From positions 1 to 64,000 of the forward strand of contig NZ_JAHHIR010000071.1 in NCBI RefSeq assembly GCF_018678075.1: a DNA stretch of 64,000 nt. The letters are read 5' to 3'. The translations under genes and the position numbers were made by a program. The DNA comes from Epibacterium ulvae (GTDB lineage Bacteria; Pseudomonadota; Alphaproteobacteria; Rhodobacterales; Rhodobacteraceae). Below, piece after piece: positions 19,194 to 28,718 of this stretch; within the stretch, counting starts at the first letter, position 1; every line of letters begins with the position of its first letter. The notes below the pieces were generated by a model that was not told the origin of the DNA, searched no databases, and saw only the letters and a program-made list of their open reading frames with translations.

Positions 19194-20036
19194 TCAATTC
19201 GGCTCGAAACCGCAGATCACCCGGTCGCGCCCGTCCAGATCCTGGATCGTGCGCACATTGTCCAATCCGGCAGACAGAAAGAGATCGGTCACCGCCAAAG
19301 CCTGTGTTGGCCCGATCTCAACCATCACCCGCCCGTTTGGGGCCAGATGTTTGCGCAAACCCTTGCTGATCGCGCGGTAAGCCTCCAACCCGTCGGCCCC
19401 ATCGGTCAGGGCCATTTCGGGTTCGTACTTACGTACCTCAGTGCTGAGGTCATCCATCTCGGACTTTGCGATGTAAGGCGGGTTTGAGACGATCAGATCG
19501 AATTCTCCCTCAACATGTGCAAACCAGTCAGAGGCTCTGATCTCAACCCGGTCCTGAACCCGGTGCATGATCGCATTGGCGCTGGCCTGCAAACAGGCGG
19601 CCTCGCTCAGATCCACGCCAAGGCCACGGGCGCCAACCTGTTCCGCCAACAAGGTCACCAGAATACAGCCCGACCCAACTCCAAGGTCCAAAACCCGCTC
19701 AAACCGTTGACCGAGCGCGGTTTCGACCAGGATCTCAGTCTCGGGACGTGGGTCCAACACATCGCCGGAGACCTTAAAACGCCGGCCATAGAACGCACGC
19801 TCTCCGACCAGATGTGAGACAGGCACCCGAATGGCCCGCAGGGAGATCAGCTGTTCATAGCGGTCCGCGACCTCATCCGACAATTCTTCGGGCGCGATCA
19901 GGGTCACGCGACTGGCCTCGATCCGAGCGGCATGGGCCAACAGGACACGGGCGTCGCGTGCGGGATCTGTTACGCCTGCCGCGCGCAAGCGGTGGGTAGC
20001 GTCCACCATGGCTTGCGCTGCGGTTCCCGCGCTCAT
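19194..20036 (-). CDS. prmC: Peptide chain release factor N5-glutamine methyltransferase
   Basis: A 280-residue PrmC/HemK, which methylates the glutamine of the GGQ motif in release factors. The N-terminal helical domain recognises RF1. The catalytic domain has SAM motif [15 protein letters not shown] and the NPPYIAKSE motif that positions the target glutamine. Its ATG overlaps the prfA stop by four bases, so enzyme and substrate are translationally coupled. Confidence 0.96.
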   Translation of the reverse strand: MSAGTAAQAMVDATHRLRAAGVTDPARDARVLLAHAARIEASRVTLIAPEELSDEVADRYEQLISLRAIRVPVSHLVGERAFYGRRFKVSGDVLDPRPETEILVETALGQRFERVLDLGVGSGCILVTLLAEQVGARGLGVDLSEAACLQASANAIMHRVQDRVEIRASDWFAHVEGEFDLIVSNPPYIAKSEMDDLSTEVRKYEPEMALTDGADGLEAYRAISKGLRKHLAPNGRVMVEIGPTQALAVTDLFLSAGLDNVRTIQDLDGRDRVICGFEPN

Positions 20037-21088
20037 TGATCCATCTCAGCCATCATGCGGGATTGGGCATCCGCAGTCAGTGCGTCGATGGTTTCATCCA
20101 GATCGCCCTGCAAAATCTGATCCAGCTTATAAAGCGTCAGGTTGATGCGGTGATCGGTCATCCGCCCTTGGGGGAAGTTATAGGTGCGGATGCGTTCGGA
20201 ACGGTCGCCAGAGCCCACTTGGCTCGCACGATCTGCCGAGCGTTCATTGTCGATACGCTGGCGTTCCAGATCATAGAGCCGGGTTTTCAGAACCTGCATC
20301 GCGATCTCGCGGTTGCGGTGCTGGGATTTTTCGGAACTGGTGACGATGATGCCAGTGGGCAAGTGGGTGATCCGCACCGCCGAATCCGTGGTGTTCACGT
20401 GCTGCCCACCTGCGCCAGAGGCGCGCATCGTATCAATCCGCAGATCGCCGGGGTTGATGTCGATGTCCACGTCTTCGGCTTCGGGCAGAACAGCGACGGT
20501 AGCGGCCGAGGTATGAATGCGCCCGCCGCTTTCGGTTGACGGCACCCGCTGGACCCGGTGCACGCCGCTTTCGTATTTCATCCGGGCAAAGACGTTTTCA
20601 CCTTTGATATGGGCGACGACTTCTTTGATCCCGCCCAGCTCGGTCGCCTGTTCCTCGATAATCTCAACCCGCCAACCGCGTGCCTCAGCAAAACGCATAT
20701 ACATGCGCAGCAGGTCACCTGCGAACAACGCCGCCTCATCGCCGCCGGTGCCGGGGCGGATTTCCAGGATTGCGGGGCGCGCATCGGCGGCGTCCTTGGG
20801 CAAAAGCGCCAGTTGCAGCGCGTGTTCTGCCGCGGGCAAAGCCTCTTTGAGAGCCGGAATTTCCTCCTCGGCCAGGGCCCGCATGTCGGGGTCGCTCATC
20901 ATCTCTTCGGCGTCGGCCAGATCGGCGACAAGCTGCTGGTAGCTGGTGATTTGCCCCGCTACGGGACGCAGATCCGAGTATTCTTTGGCCAGGGTCGCAA
21001 TATCCTCACCGCTACTGCCGTCAGCCATCGCGGCTTCAAGATATTGAAACCGTTGCAAGATTTGATGCAGGCGTTCTTCGGGGATCAT
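20033..21088 (-). CDS. prfA: Peptide chain release factor 1
   Basis: A 351-residue class I release factor reading UAA and UAG. The GGQ motif ([15 protein letters not shown]) that triggers peptidyl-tRNA hydrolysis lies near residue 227, and the codon-recognition PxT tripeptide appears as PST in [10 protein letters not shown], identifying RF1 rather than RF2. The C-terminal [13 protein letters not shown] block is typical. It is first in the prfA-prmC pair and divergent from a small secreted protein gene across 60 nt. Confidence 0.97.
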   Translation of the reverse strand: MIPEERLHQILQRFQYLEAAMADGSSGEDIATLAKEYSDLRPVAGQITSYQQLVADLADAEEMMSDPDMRALAEEEIPALKEALPAAEHALQLALLPKDAADARPAILEIRPGTGGDEAALFAGDLLRMYMRFAEARGWRVEIIEEQATELGGIKEVVAHIKGENVFARMKYESGVHRVQRVPSTESGGRIHTSAATVAVLPEAEDVDIDINPGDLRIDTMRASGAGGQHVNTTDSAVRITHLPTGIIVTSSEKSQHRNREIAMQVLKTRLYDLERQRIDNERSADRASQVGSGDRSERIRTYNFPQGRMTDHRINLTLYKLDQILQGDLDETIDALTADAQSRMMAEMDQ

Positions 21089-21148
21089 TGGCGTTCATCC
21101 GTAGTCATGCGCATGGGCGAAGTCTGGCTTATGTGATATGCTAGACCC

Positions 21149-21436
21149 ATGCAACATACCAGTCTTCTTGTTTCTTTGGCCCTTTTGGTCGGTGGTCTTC
21201 CCGCTCTTGCCGATGTGACCCGACCGGGCGGCAAGGTTATTGAGTGCTTTTGCACCGATACCTCGGGGGCGCGCGTGGAATTGGGCCAGACCATCTGCCT
21301 GTTTGTGGATGGCAATATGTTCATGGCCCAATGTCAGATGTCGTTGAATGTGCCCATGTGGCGCAAGGTCGAGGATGGCTGCCTCTCGGCGCAGGTTATA
21401 CAGTCCCCTGCGCCAAGCGAGTTGCCCCGGCTTTAG
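21149..21436 (+). CDS. Small secreted cysteine-containing protein
   Basis: A 95-residue hypothetical protein with a clear signal peptide (about residues 1-21, cleavage after ALA). The mature part of about 74 residues has five cysteines (ECFC, one in TICLF, one in MAQC, one in DGCLS), an odd number that would leave one unpaired or allow a dimer. It is divergent from prfA and convergent with the ureohydrolase operon. I do not recognise a family. The clean signal peptide and coding-like composition make it likely real. Confidence 0.72.
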   Translation: MQHTSLLVSLALLVGGLPALADVTRPGGKVIECFCTDTSGARVELGQTICLFVDGNMFMAQCQMSLNVPMWRKVEDGCLSAQVIQSPAPSELPRL

Positions 21437-21460
21437 CCGCATGATTTGCCTTTAGTCGCG

Positions 21461-22408
21461 TTATTTGCGCGCAACCCCTGGCAGGATGCACAGCATCTCA
21501 TACATCAGGTTCGCCGCCGTCAGCGCGGTGTTGCCATTGGTGTCATAAGGCGGTGAGACTTCAACCATATCTGCCCCAACAACGCTGACCCCTGTGAGGG
21601 AGCGGATCAGCTCCAAGGCTTGCATCGTGGTTAGACCGCCGATTTCCGGCGTGCCGGTGCCCGGTGCAAAGGAAGGATCCAACCCGTCGATATCAAAGGA
21701 AATATAGGTCGGCCGGGTGCCAATATCGCGCCGGATCTCAGCGCCCATACCAGACAATGACCGCCCCCAGAGTTCCGCCGCAGGGAAATGTTGGAACCCC
21801 CAGCCGGTGGCCTCGGCAAAGTCTTCTGCGGAATAGCCCGTGCCGCGCAGACCAATCTGATAGGTCTTGTCGGGGACAATCAACCCTTCCTCATAGGCAC
21901 GACGAAAGACGGTGCCGTGGGTCTCTTTCTCACCGAACATCTCATTATTGGTGTCGGCGTGGGCGTCGATGTGGATCAGTGCAAGCGGGCCATATTTGCG
22001 CGCCATTGCTCGCAAGATCGGCAAAGTGATCGAGTGATCGCCCCCCATCGCAATCGGTGTGCAGCCGGTTGAGACAATGGCATCGTAGCTGTCTTCGACA
22101 ATGCGCATCGAGTCTTTGAGCGAGAAGGTATTGATCGCCAGATCCCCGATATCCGCGACATTGAGGTAATCAAACGGCGCGGCCTTGGTGGTCATATTAT
22201 AGGGGCGCAGCATTGCGCTTTCGGCGCGGATCTCTTTGGGACCAAACCGTGTGCCCGACCGCCAAGAGGTGCCAATATCCATCGGAACACCCAGAAAGGC
22301 CACATCGAGCCCATCCAGAGACGTGGCCTGTGGCAGACGCATAAAGGTGTTCGGACCCGAGAAACGTGCGAGATCGTTGCCGCTGATCGGTTGGTTGAGT
22401 TGTGTCAT
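21461..22408 (-). CDS. Ureohydrolase family enzyme (guanidinobutyrase/agmatinase-like)
   Basis: A 315-residue arginase-superfamily enzyme that hydrolyses a guanidino compound to urea and an amine at a binuclear Mn site. Metal motifs are MGGDHSI, DAHADTN and SFDIDGLDP. The segment after the second motif (NEMFGEKETHGTVFRRAYEEGL) resembles guanidinobutyrase more than SpeB, so the substrate may be 4-guanidinobutyrate or a related guanidino acid; this is inference from remembered sequences. The start overlaps the stop of the upstream speB-like gene by four bases. Confidence 0.9.
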   Translation of the reverse strand: MTQLNQPISGNDLARFSGPNTFMRLPQATSLDGLDVAFLGVPMDIGTSWRSGTRFGPKEIRAESAMLRPYNMTTKAAPFDYLNVADIGDLAINTFSLKDSMRIVEDSYDAIVSTGCTPIAMGGDHSITLPILRAMARKYGPLALIHIDAHADTNNEMFGEKETHGTVFRRAYEEGLIVPDKTYQIGLRGTGYSAEDFAEATGWGFQHFPAAELWGRSLSGMGAEIRRDIGTRPTYISFDIDGLDPSFAPGTGTPEIGGLTTMQALELIRSLTGVSVVGADMVEVSPPYDTNGNTALTAANLMYEMLCILPGVARK

Positions 22409-23370
22409 TTGTTCAAGATGTTCCAGCCCAGTAGGCAGATGATTTCAGTTGCGACATGGGCGCCAGCGATCGCCGTGGCCCCCGAGGTGTCATACGGAGG
22501 AGAGACTTCTACAATATCGCCGCCCTTGATGTTGATACCAGCAATTTCGCGCAAAATGCGCGCCGCCTGTGCCGAAGAAAGCCCACCCCACACAGGGGTT
22601 CCGGTTCCGGGGGCAAATGCGGGGTCTAGACAGTCGATATCAAAGGTCAAATAGGCCGGGCGATCGCCGAGAATGGCCTTGATCCGGCGCGCGGTTTCGG
22701 CCGCGCCAATTTCATGAACGGTTGCGGCGTCAATGATATTGACCCCCAAAGTATCCGCATTGGTGGTGCGGATCCCCACCTGGACCGAGGTTTTCGGATC
22801 AATCAGCCCCAGTTTGACCGCCTTGTAGAACATGGTGCCGTGATCGACCCGGTCGAAATCATCATCCGGCCAAGTGTCGCTGTGGGCATCAAACTGCAGC
22901 AAAGAGATCGGCCCGTAGCGTTCCGCATAGGCCTTGAGGATCGGGAAAGAGATATAGTGATCGCCGCCAATGGCCACCGATGCGGTGTCACTGTCCAGAA
23001 TACCCCGGATATGATCAGTCAGCGCCTTTGGGAAGGCGGCGACATTGGCATAGTCAAAAGCCAGATCGCCGTAATCGACAATCGCCAGCTCGCTCAGGGC
23101 GTCAAAGGACCAGCCATAGGGGGCGTCCGGGCTTTGCAGGGCGCTGGCCTCACGCACCGCGCGCGGGCCAAGGCGCGTGCCGGGTCGGTTGGTCACCGCT
23201 TGATCAAAAGGCACGCCTGTGACGGCAATATCCGCCTTTCGCAGATCCTTGGTGTAACGGCGTCGCAGGAAGGATGTCGCCCCCGCAAAGGTGTTCTCAA
23301 AGCTTGCACCCTTGAGGTCTTCGCGGGTGAATGCCTCATCCACCTGATTTTTTGCATCTTCCAACGCCAT
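22405..23370 (-). CDS. speB: Agmatinase
   Basis: A 321-residue ureohydrolase converting agmatine to putrescine and urea. Metal-ligand motifs are IGGDHYISFPIL, DAHSDTW and TFDIDCLDPAFAPGTGTP. The DRVDHGTMFYKAV segment resembles E. coli SpeB, and for that reason I assign agmatinase here rather than to its downstream neighbour. An AAGGAT site precedes the ATG. It is the middle gene of an M20 amidohydrolase, speB, ureohydrolase run, with 58 nt to the upstream gene. Confidence 0.9.
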   Translation of the reverse strand: MALEDAKNQVDEAFTREDLKGASFENTFAGATSFLRRRYTKDLRKADIAVTGVPFDQAVTNRPGTRLGPRAVREASALQSPDAPYGWSFDALSELAIVDYGDLAFDYANVAAFPKALTDHIRGILDSDTASVAIGGDHYISFPILKAYAERYGPISLLQFDAHSDTWPDDDFDRVDHGTMFYKAVKLGLIDPKTSVQVGIRTTNADTLGVNIIDAATVHEIGAAETARRIKAILGDRPAYLTFDIDCLDPAFAPGTGTPVWGGLSSAQAARILREIAGINIKGGDIVEVSPPYDTSGATAIAGAHVATEIICLLGWNILNK

Positions 23371-23428
23371 AACGTGATCCTTTTCTCACCCTGGACATTT
23401 GATCAAATAACCGAGTGAGACGTTCATG

Positions 23429-24592
23429 TCATCCCACAGGCTGCAGACGTTCGACGAGCCGCGCAAAGAAGGAGGCGCCAACGGGGGAAATCTCATCGTT
23501 GAAATTGAACTTGGGGTGGTGAACGCTGGGCCCTTCGCCCTGCCCCACAAAGAGATAGCAGCCGGGGCGTTTTTCAAGGAAGAAGCTGAAATCCTCGCCG
23601 CCCATCTGACGCTCGTAATCATCGATGACCATCGCATCCCCCACAACTTCGCGCGCAACATCCGCCGCAAAGGCGGCTTTGTCGTGGTTGTTGATGGTGG
23701 GCGGGTAGCCGACCTCGTAATTCAGAACCGCGTCCACGTTGTATGAGACCGAGTGGCCTTTGACGATCTCTTCCAGACGGCGGATCACCATGGCCTGCAC
23801 TTCTTTGTCAAAGGTGCGCACGGTGCCGTTGATATAGGCGGTGTCGGGGATCACATTGTCAGCGCTGCCGGTGTGTATCTGGGTGACCGAAACCACCAGA
23901 TCATCCAGCGCGAAATGGTTGCGGCTGACGATGGTTTGGATGGCCTGGGCGATGCCACAGGCAGCGACAACGGGATCTTGGGTCTCATGCGGCAATGCGC
24001 CATGACCGCCGAGCCCTTGGATATTGATATGAAACTCATCCACCGCCGCCATGATCGGGCCGGGCGTCGTCACGATCTGGCCTTCGGGAAAGCCGGGCGC
24101 GGTATGCAAGGCATAGACCTGCGAGATGTCGAACGTCTCCAGCACGCCTTCGTTGATCATGATTTCTGCGCCGCCAATCGCCTCTTCGGCGGGCTGAAAG
24201 ATCAGGGCCACGCGGCCTTTGAAATTGCGGGTCTCAGTCAGGTATTTGGCCGCCCCCAGCAGCATCGTGGTGTGCCCGTCGTGCCCGCAGGCGTGCATAT
24301 TGCCCGCATGGGTCGAGGAGTAATCGACGCCGGTTTCCTCAGGAATGGGCAGCGCATCCATATCAGCGCGCAGGCCGATCGTCTCCCCTGCGCCCTGGCC
24401 GTTGATGATCGCAATCATGCCGCAGGTGGCAAAGCCCTCGTGCAGCTCATCCACGCCGATGGCTTGCAGCTGTTCCTTCACATAGGCCGATGTTTTGGGC
24501 AAATCGAGCGCAAGTTCCGGGATCGTGTGCAAATGCTGTCGCCACGTGCGCATCTCACCGGCATAATCCGCGATACGGTTCACAATTGGCAT
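23429..24592 (-). CDS. M20 family amidohydrolase (hippurate hydrolase-like)
   Basis: A 387-residue metal-dependent aminoacylase/carboxypeptidase of the M20D type, which removes acyl groups from amino acids or related amides. Metal ligands are seen in ACGHDGHTTML, the catalytic Glu pair in PAEEAIGGAE, and a His in GEDFSFF through VHHPKFNFND. A dimerisation domain spans about 185-300. The start at 24592 has AGGAG upstream. Position ahead of two ureohydrolases suggests a role in catabolism of acylated or guanidino nitrogen compounds, but the exact substrate is unknown. Confidence 0.9.
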   Translation of the reverse strand: MPIVNRIADYAGEMRTWRQHLHTIPELALDLPKTSAYVKEQLQAIGVDELHEGFATCGMIAIINGQGAGETIGLRADMDALPIPEETGVDYSSTHAGNMHACGHDGHTTMLLGAAKYLTETRNFKGRVALIFQPAEEAIGGAEIMINEGVLETFDISQVYALHTAPGFPEGQIVTTPGPIMAAVDEFHINIQGLGGHGALPHETQDPVVAACGIAQAIQTIVSRNHFALDDLVVSVTQIHTGSADNVIPDTAYINGTVRTFDKEVQAMVIRRLEEIVKGHSVSYNVDAVLNYEVGYPPTINNHDKAAFAADVAREVVGDAMVIDDYERQMGGEDFSFFLEKRPGCYLFVGQGEGPSVHHPKFNFNDEISPVGASFFARLVERLQPVG

Positions 24593-24656
24593 GGGGTGGA
24601 CTCCTGCATTCGACTCGGTGATTGATGCATGTGACACTGGAACAAGGGCGACTGCA

Positions 24657-25478
24657 ATGTCAGATAATTCAATCATCTACGATGAAAGCGCGGGAATTGA
24701 ACGGCTGCTCGAAATCATGCGCCACTTGCGTAACCCCGAGACAGGTTGCCCCTGGGATATCGAACAGAATTTCGCCAGCATCGCGCCCTATACCATTGAA
24801 GAAGCCTATGAAGTTGCCGATGCGATCGAGCGTGAGGCCTTTGATGAATTAAAGGGCGAGCTGGGCGATTTGCTGTTCCAATCGGTCTTTCACGCGCAGA
24901 TGGCGGCCGAGGCCGGGCATTTCACCTTTCAGGATGTGGTGACCGCCATGTCCAACAAGATGGTAAGCCGCCACCCGCATGTGTTTGGCGATGAGAGCCG
25001 CGAGAAATCCGCAGAACAGCAAACCGCCGATTGGGAAGCGATCAAGGCGGCGGAACGTGCCGGACAAAACCAACAAGGCACGCTGGATGGTGTGGCCGTT
25101 GGCCTGCCGGCCCTGTTGCGGGCCTATAAGCTGCAAAAACGTGCAGCGCGGGTTGGGTTTGACTGGCCATCCGCAAGCAATGTGATCGAAAAAATCGCCG
25201 AAGAATCCGCAGAACTGGTCGAGGCCCGCGATGAGCTGACCCAGGATGAGGTGGAAGAAGAGTTCGGCGATCTGATGTTTGTCATGGCCAATCTGGGCCG
25301 TCATCTGGGGGTCGAACCCGAGGCGGCACTGCGCAAGGCCAATGCAAAATTCACCCGCCGCTTTCACGGGGTCGAGGCAAAGCTGGCCGAACGTGGCAAA
25401 ACCCCAAGCAACAGTGATCTGGCCGAGATGGACGCCCTGTGGGACGCGGTGAAGGTTGACGAGCGGGCAAAGAGTTAA
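24657..25478 (+). CDS. mazG: Nucleoside triphosphate pyrophosphohydrolase MazG
   Basis: A 273-residue tandem-MazG protein that hydrolyses non-canonical or excess NTPs to NMP and pyrophosphate. The first domain holds CPWDIEQNF, EEAYEVADAIE and ELGDLLFQ. The second holds EESAELVEARDE and EEEFGDLMFVMANL with the metal-binding acidic residues. The start at MSDNSIIYDE is chosen since the family begins shortly after. It is divergent from the M20 gene, with about 64 nt between start codons. Confidence 0.95.
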   Translation: MSDNSIIYDESAGIERLLEIMRHLRNPETGCPWDIEQNFASIAPYTIEEAYEVADAIEREAFDELKGELGDLLFQSVFHAQMAAEAGHFTFQDVVTAMSNKMVSRHPHVFGDESREKSAEQQTADWEAIKAAERAGQNQQGTLDGVAVGLPALLRAYKLQKRAARVGFDWPSASNVIEKIAEESAELVEARDELTQDEVEEEFGDLMFVMANLGRHLGVEPEAALRKANAKFTRRFHGVEAKLAERGKTPSNSDLAEMDALWDAVKVDERAKS

Positions 25479-25501
25479 GGGTTTCAGGATAAAAGCAGCA
25501 C

Positions 25502-26443
25502 ATGAGCCGACGTAAGATCATAATCGACACTGACCCTGGCCAGGATGATGCGGTGGCCATCCTTCTGGCGCTGGCCTCACCGGATGAACTGGACATTATA
25601 GGGATCACCTGTGTTGCCGGCAATGTCCCCCTGCCCCTGACACAAAAGAACGCGCGGATTGTCTGCGACGTTGCGCAGAAGACCGATGTGGCGATCCATG
25701 CGGGTTGCGACGCGCCGATGCGGCGCCCGCTGGGGACGGCGGAACATGTTCATGGAAAGACGGGCCTGGATGGGCCGGACCTGTTTGAGCCGACGATGCC
25801 CCTGGCCGAACTCCATGCGGTGGATTTCATTATTGAGACCCTGCGCCGTGAACCCGCAGGCAGTGTGACCTTGTGCACACTGGGGCCGTTGACCAATGTC
25901 GCCACCGCCTTTGAGCGCGCGCCGGATATCATTCCCAAACTGCGCGAACTGGTGATGATGGGTGGGGCGTATTTTGAAGTGGGCAACATCACGCCAGCTG
26001 CCGAATTCAACATCTACGTCGACCCGGAAGCCGCTGAGATTGTGTTTAAATCCAACGTCCCACTGGTTGTCATGCCCCTGGATGTCACCCACAAAGTTCT
26101 GGCCACCAAAGAGCGCGTAAACGCATTGCGCGCGCTTGGCAGCCGGGTCGGTATTTTCACCGCCGAGATGCTCGATTTCTTTGAACGGTTTGACGTGGCA
26201 AAATATGGCTCTGATGGCGGTCCGCTTCATGATCCTTGTGTGATCGCTTACCTGCTTAAACCCGAGTTGTTTCAGGGCCGCCATATCAATGTGGAAATCG
26301 AGACAGAGTCCAAATTGACACTTGGCATGACCGTTGCGGATTGGTGGCGGGTGACAGATCGCGCGCCCAATGCCATGTTCATGGGAGACGTGGACACTGA
26401 TGGGTTCTTCACCCTTCTCACCGAAAGGATCGCGCGACTATGA
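25502..26443 (+). CDS. Inosine/uridine-preferring nucleoside hydrolase
   Basis: A 313-residue nucleoside hydrolase that splits ribonucleosides into base and ribose. The calcium-binding signature DTDPGQDDAVAILLAL is at the N-terminus, with GPLTNVATAF, MMGGAYFEVGNITPAAEFN and LHDPCVIAYLL further on. The length is typical. It follows mazG by 23 nt and overlaps the next GNAT gene by four bases, so mazG, the hydrolase and the GNAT probably form a nucleotide-salvage operon. Base preference cannot be read reliably. Confidence 0.94.
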   Translation: MSRRKIIIDTDPGQDDAVAILLALASPDELDIIGITCVAGNVPLPLTQKNARIVCDVAQKTDVAIHAGCDAPMRRPLGTAEHVHGKTGLDGPDLFEPTMPLAELHAVDFIIETLRREPAGSVTLCTLGPLTNVATAFERAPDIIPKLRELVMMGGAYFEVGNITPAAEFNIYVDPEAAEIVFKSNVPLVVMPLDVTHKVLATKERVNALRALGSRVGIFTAEMLDFFERFDVAKYGSDGGPLHDPCVIAYLLKPELFQGRHINVEIETESKLTLGMTVADWWRVTDRAPNAMFMGDVDTDGFFTLLTERIARL

Positions 26444-26904
26444 GCGCTCAATTGCACCTCGCCAAACCCGCGAACCTGGAGAAAATCGTTGAATTGGTTG
26501 AGGCCTTCCATACCGAGACAGGAATACCCAGCGATGACGCCCATCGCCGCGCCGCTGTTGAACCCTTGCTGCACGGTCACCCTTATGGCGCGGTATATCT
26601 GATTGGCCCGCCGCGCGCGCCGGTTGGCTATATTGTTTTGACCTTTGGCTGGTCGATCGAATTGGGCGGCATGGATGGATTCGTAGATGAGCTTTACATC
26701 CGCCCGCCCGTACGTGGCCGAGGGATCGCCACAGAAGTGTTGCAAACCCTGCCCAAGACATTGGCAGGTGTGGGTCTAAAAGCGCTGCATCTTGAGGTGG
26801 ATTACGAGAATGAAACCGCACTGCGCCTTTATGGGCGGGCCCGATTTGAACCGCGCGAGCGGTATTTTCTGATGACCAAAGTGCTGAGCAAACCGGGCGG
26901 TTAG
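26440..26904 (+). CDS. GNAT family N-acetyltransferase
   Basis: A 154-residue GNAT protein. The acetyl-CoA pyrophosphate loop is in PPVRGRGIATEVLQTL, followed by LHLEVDYENETALRLYGRARF, the typical beta-5/alpha-4 end of the fold. The start overlaps the nucleoside hydrolase stop by four bases. The acceptor substrate is not known. Confidence 0.88.
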   Translation: MSAQLHLAKPANLEKIVELVEAFHTETGIPSDDAHRRAAVEPLLHGHPYGAVYLIGPPRAPVGYIVLTFGWSIELGGMDGFVDELYIRPPVRGRGIATEVLQTLPKTLAGVGLKALHLEVDYENETALRLYGRARFEPRERYFLMTKVLSKPGG

Positions 26905-26909
26905 TGGCG

Positions 26910-27479
26910 TTAGCGCAGGCGGCGGGTGAACTGAGGGAAATCTGTCGCCAGCTCGGTCCCAGACAGGGCCTGACGATCCGCGTCCTGCGAGAGCACAGCG
27001 GCTGCAAACTGGGCGTCCGCCTCCGCCAGGATCGACACCAGCGGTCCGGTCATCAATTCGGGATTTTCCTTGAGCTGGGCGGCAAGATCGATGCGAATGC
27101 GCGCGCCGTCCTCCACATAGCGTTCCTGCCCCAGGGCAAAGATCACCAGACAGGGCAGATCACAATGGCCATTGCCCGCAACCAAAGTCGCAATGCGGGT
27201 CCCGTCGGCCTGAAGGTCGCGAATGACCTGACCGACGCGCAAGGCCTCGTCCAATGTGCCACCCGAACTGTTGAGCCAGATACCAATGGGTTGCCCGCGT
27301 TTTTCGCTAAGGGCCGCAGACCAGAAGGAATGGAGGAAGGCGCCGTGAAAAGCCTCATCCAGGGGTCCGTCCAGCCTGAGCCCGCCTTGAACCCTGCGCC
27401 AATCTGCAGCCGCCGGATCCCCCAGCACAACCAAAAAGCCCAACATCCCAAGCCCGAACACGCGGCGCAACAAAACCAT
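26910..27479 (-). CDS. Secreted ClpP/crotonase-fold protein with degenerate active site
   Basis: A 189-residue protein with a signal peptide (about residues 1-25) and a ClpP-like core of the COG3904 type: GIWLNSSGGTLDEALRVGQVIR, then NGHCDLPCLVIFALGQERYVEDGARIRIDLA. In active relatives the CxSAC-type block carries the nucleophilic Ser and the following strand carries His; here those positions read CDLPC and IRID, so both residues seem lost. ATG at 27479 is preferred over an in-frame TTG at 27491 because a GAGG site is spaced for the ATG. It is convergent with the GNAT gene, 5 nt between stops. Function unknown. Confidence 0.75.
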   Translation of the reverse strand: MVLLRRVFGLGMLGFLVVLGDPAAADWRRVQGGLRLDGPLDEAFHGAFLHSFWSAALSEKRGQPIGIWLNSSGGTLDEALRVGQVIRDLQADGTRIATLVAGNGHCDLPCLVIFALGQERYVEDGARIRIDLAAQLKENPELMTGPLVSILAEADAQFAAAVLSQDADRQALSGTELATDFPQFTRRLR

Positions 27480-27622
27480 GACCAATCGCAATCCTCATCC
27501 GTTCACATAACGTCAAGGAATAGAATGTCATAAAAGGTTTACAAAACAACCCTGAGGACCAGCTGAAAGCACGAATTCATGATGTCTTGTCTATTTTGAC
27601 GTCACGCTTTCAACAAATCGGC

Positions 27623-28216
27623 TTAGATCAGCGGGATTTGCGGCGCTTTGTCCGTGCCAATTGTACCGGTGAGGCGGGGATCCTCCATCAGCTCGATAGC
27701 GCGGCGATAGGGCTCAAACCCCGAGCGGACATAGAAATCCAACGCCTGCGCACTGTCGAGCGAGCAGGTATGGACGTAAAACCGTGAAACGGGCCGCGCA
27801 AAGGCGCGATTGATGGCGTGGTTCATCAGCCAGCGGCCAATGCCACCGCCGATCAGCGCGGGCGAGAGGCCAAAGAACGACAATTCACAATCGCCGCCCG
27901 CCTGCCATTCCAGCTCCAACAGGCCGAGGTCCGCGCCGTCTTTTTGCACCGACCAGACCTCTACACTGTCCTTGGCCAGATGCGCCGCCAGCTCTGCGCC
28001 GTCACGTTCGAGCCGCGAAAACCACAGGTAGTCCTCTCCGATCAGGCGAAAGAGTGTGCGATACCATTCCGCATCCGGCGCTGCATGAGGCTGCAGCGTG
28101 ACGCCCGCGGGCGCGGTCACTGCACGTGTTTCTGGGCGGTCAAACATCTGCAAATATGTCACCACCGCAGCCAGCTTACCTGCGGGGAGTTCGGTGATAC
28201 CGTCGGTAATGGTCAT
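27623..28216 (-). CDS. GNAT family N-acetyltransferase
   Basis: A 197-residue acetyltransferase. The CoA-binding segment is PALIGGGIGRWLMNHAINRAF, followed by VHTCSLDSAQALDFYVRSGFEPY, the usual end of a GNAT fold. The N-terminal 60 residues form an extension. A GAGAGGG site lies upstream of the ATG. It sits 33 nt downstream of the MEKHLA gene in the same direction, likely one transcript. Substrate unknown. Confidence 0.88.
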   Translation of the reverse strand: MTITDGITELPAGKLAAVVTYLQMFDRPETRAVTAPAGVTLQPHAAPDAEWYRTLFRLIGEDYLWFSRLERDGAELAAHLAKDSVEVWSVQKDGADLGLLELEWQAGGDCELSFFGLSPALIGGGIGRWLMNHAINRAFARPVSRFYVHTCSLDSAQALDFYVRSGFEPYRRAIELMEDPRLTGTIGTDKAPQIPLI

Positions 28217-28249
28217 ATGAGCCCTCTCGTGTCCGTGCCAGAGTCCATG

Positions 28250-28702
28250 TCAGAGGAAGTCATACTCACTAAATGTCGCGGCTTCACCCTGCTTTTCGCC
28301 CGAGGCGTCGCGCAGGGTCCAGATCACCGCATTGCGGATTTCAAAACGCTTGCCCGTCGCGGTCACCCGGATGCCAGAGTAATCATCAACAAAGCCCTGC
28401 TGGCGCATTCGGTCAAACATCGCAGCACGCGCGTCACGGTGTTGCGGCTCGGCGGTCAGGCGCGAGGGCATCTGGGTCAGCTCGTCCCATCCCAATTGCC
28501 ACAACTTCTGTGCGGCCAGATTGGCGTAGGTCAGGATCGGATCCGCATCCGTGCTGTGGGACAGGATTGGAAAGGGCGCATGATAGAGCGCTTGCGGTTG
28601 CCCATAGCGATAGAGCGCGCGTCCCATCAGCTGGATATAGCTGGTGGTCAGTAGCTGCGTATGGGCGCTTTGGTAATCGTTGTCGGGTCCGGGTTCCTGC
28701 AT
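28250..28702 (-). CDS. MEKHLA domain (PAS-like) protein
   Basis: A 150-residue protein composed of a MEKHLA domain, a PAS-related sensor fold. Family sequence is evident in HSTDADPILTYANLAAQKLWQ and in DDYSGIRVTATGKRFEIRNA. Stand-alone bacterial MEKHLA proteins have no defined function. The start at 28702 has AGGAG 6 nt upstream; the gene begins just past the enolase terminator hairpin. Confidence 0.85.
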   Translation of the reverse strand: MQEPGPDNDYQSAHTQLLTTSYIQLMGRALYRYGQPQALYHAPFPILSHSTDADPILTYANLAAQKLWQLGWDELTQMPSRLTAEPQHRDARAAMFDRMRQQGFVDDYSGIRVTATGKRFEIRNAVIWTLRDASGEKQGEAATFSEYDFL

Positions 28703-28718
28703 CTTGGCTCCTGCGCAA

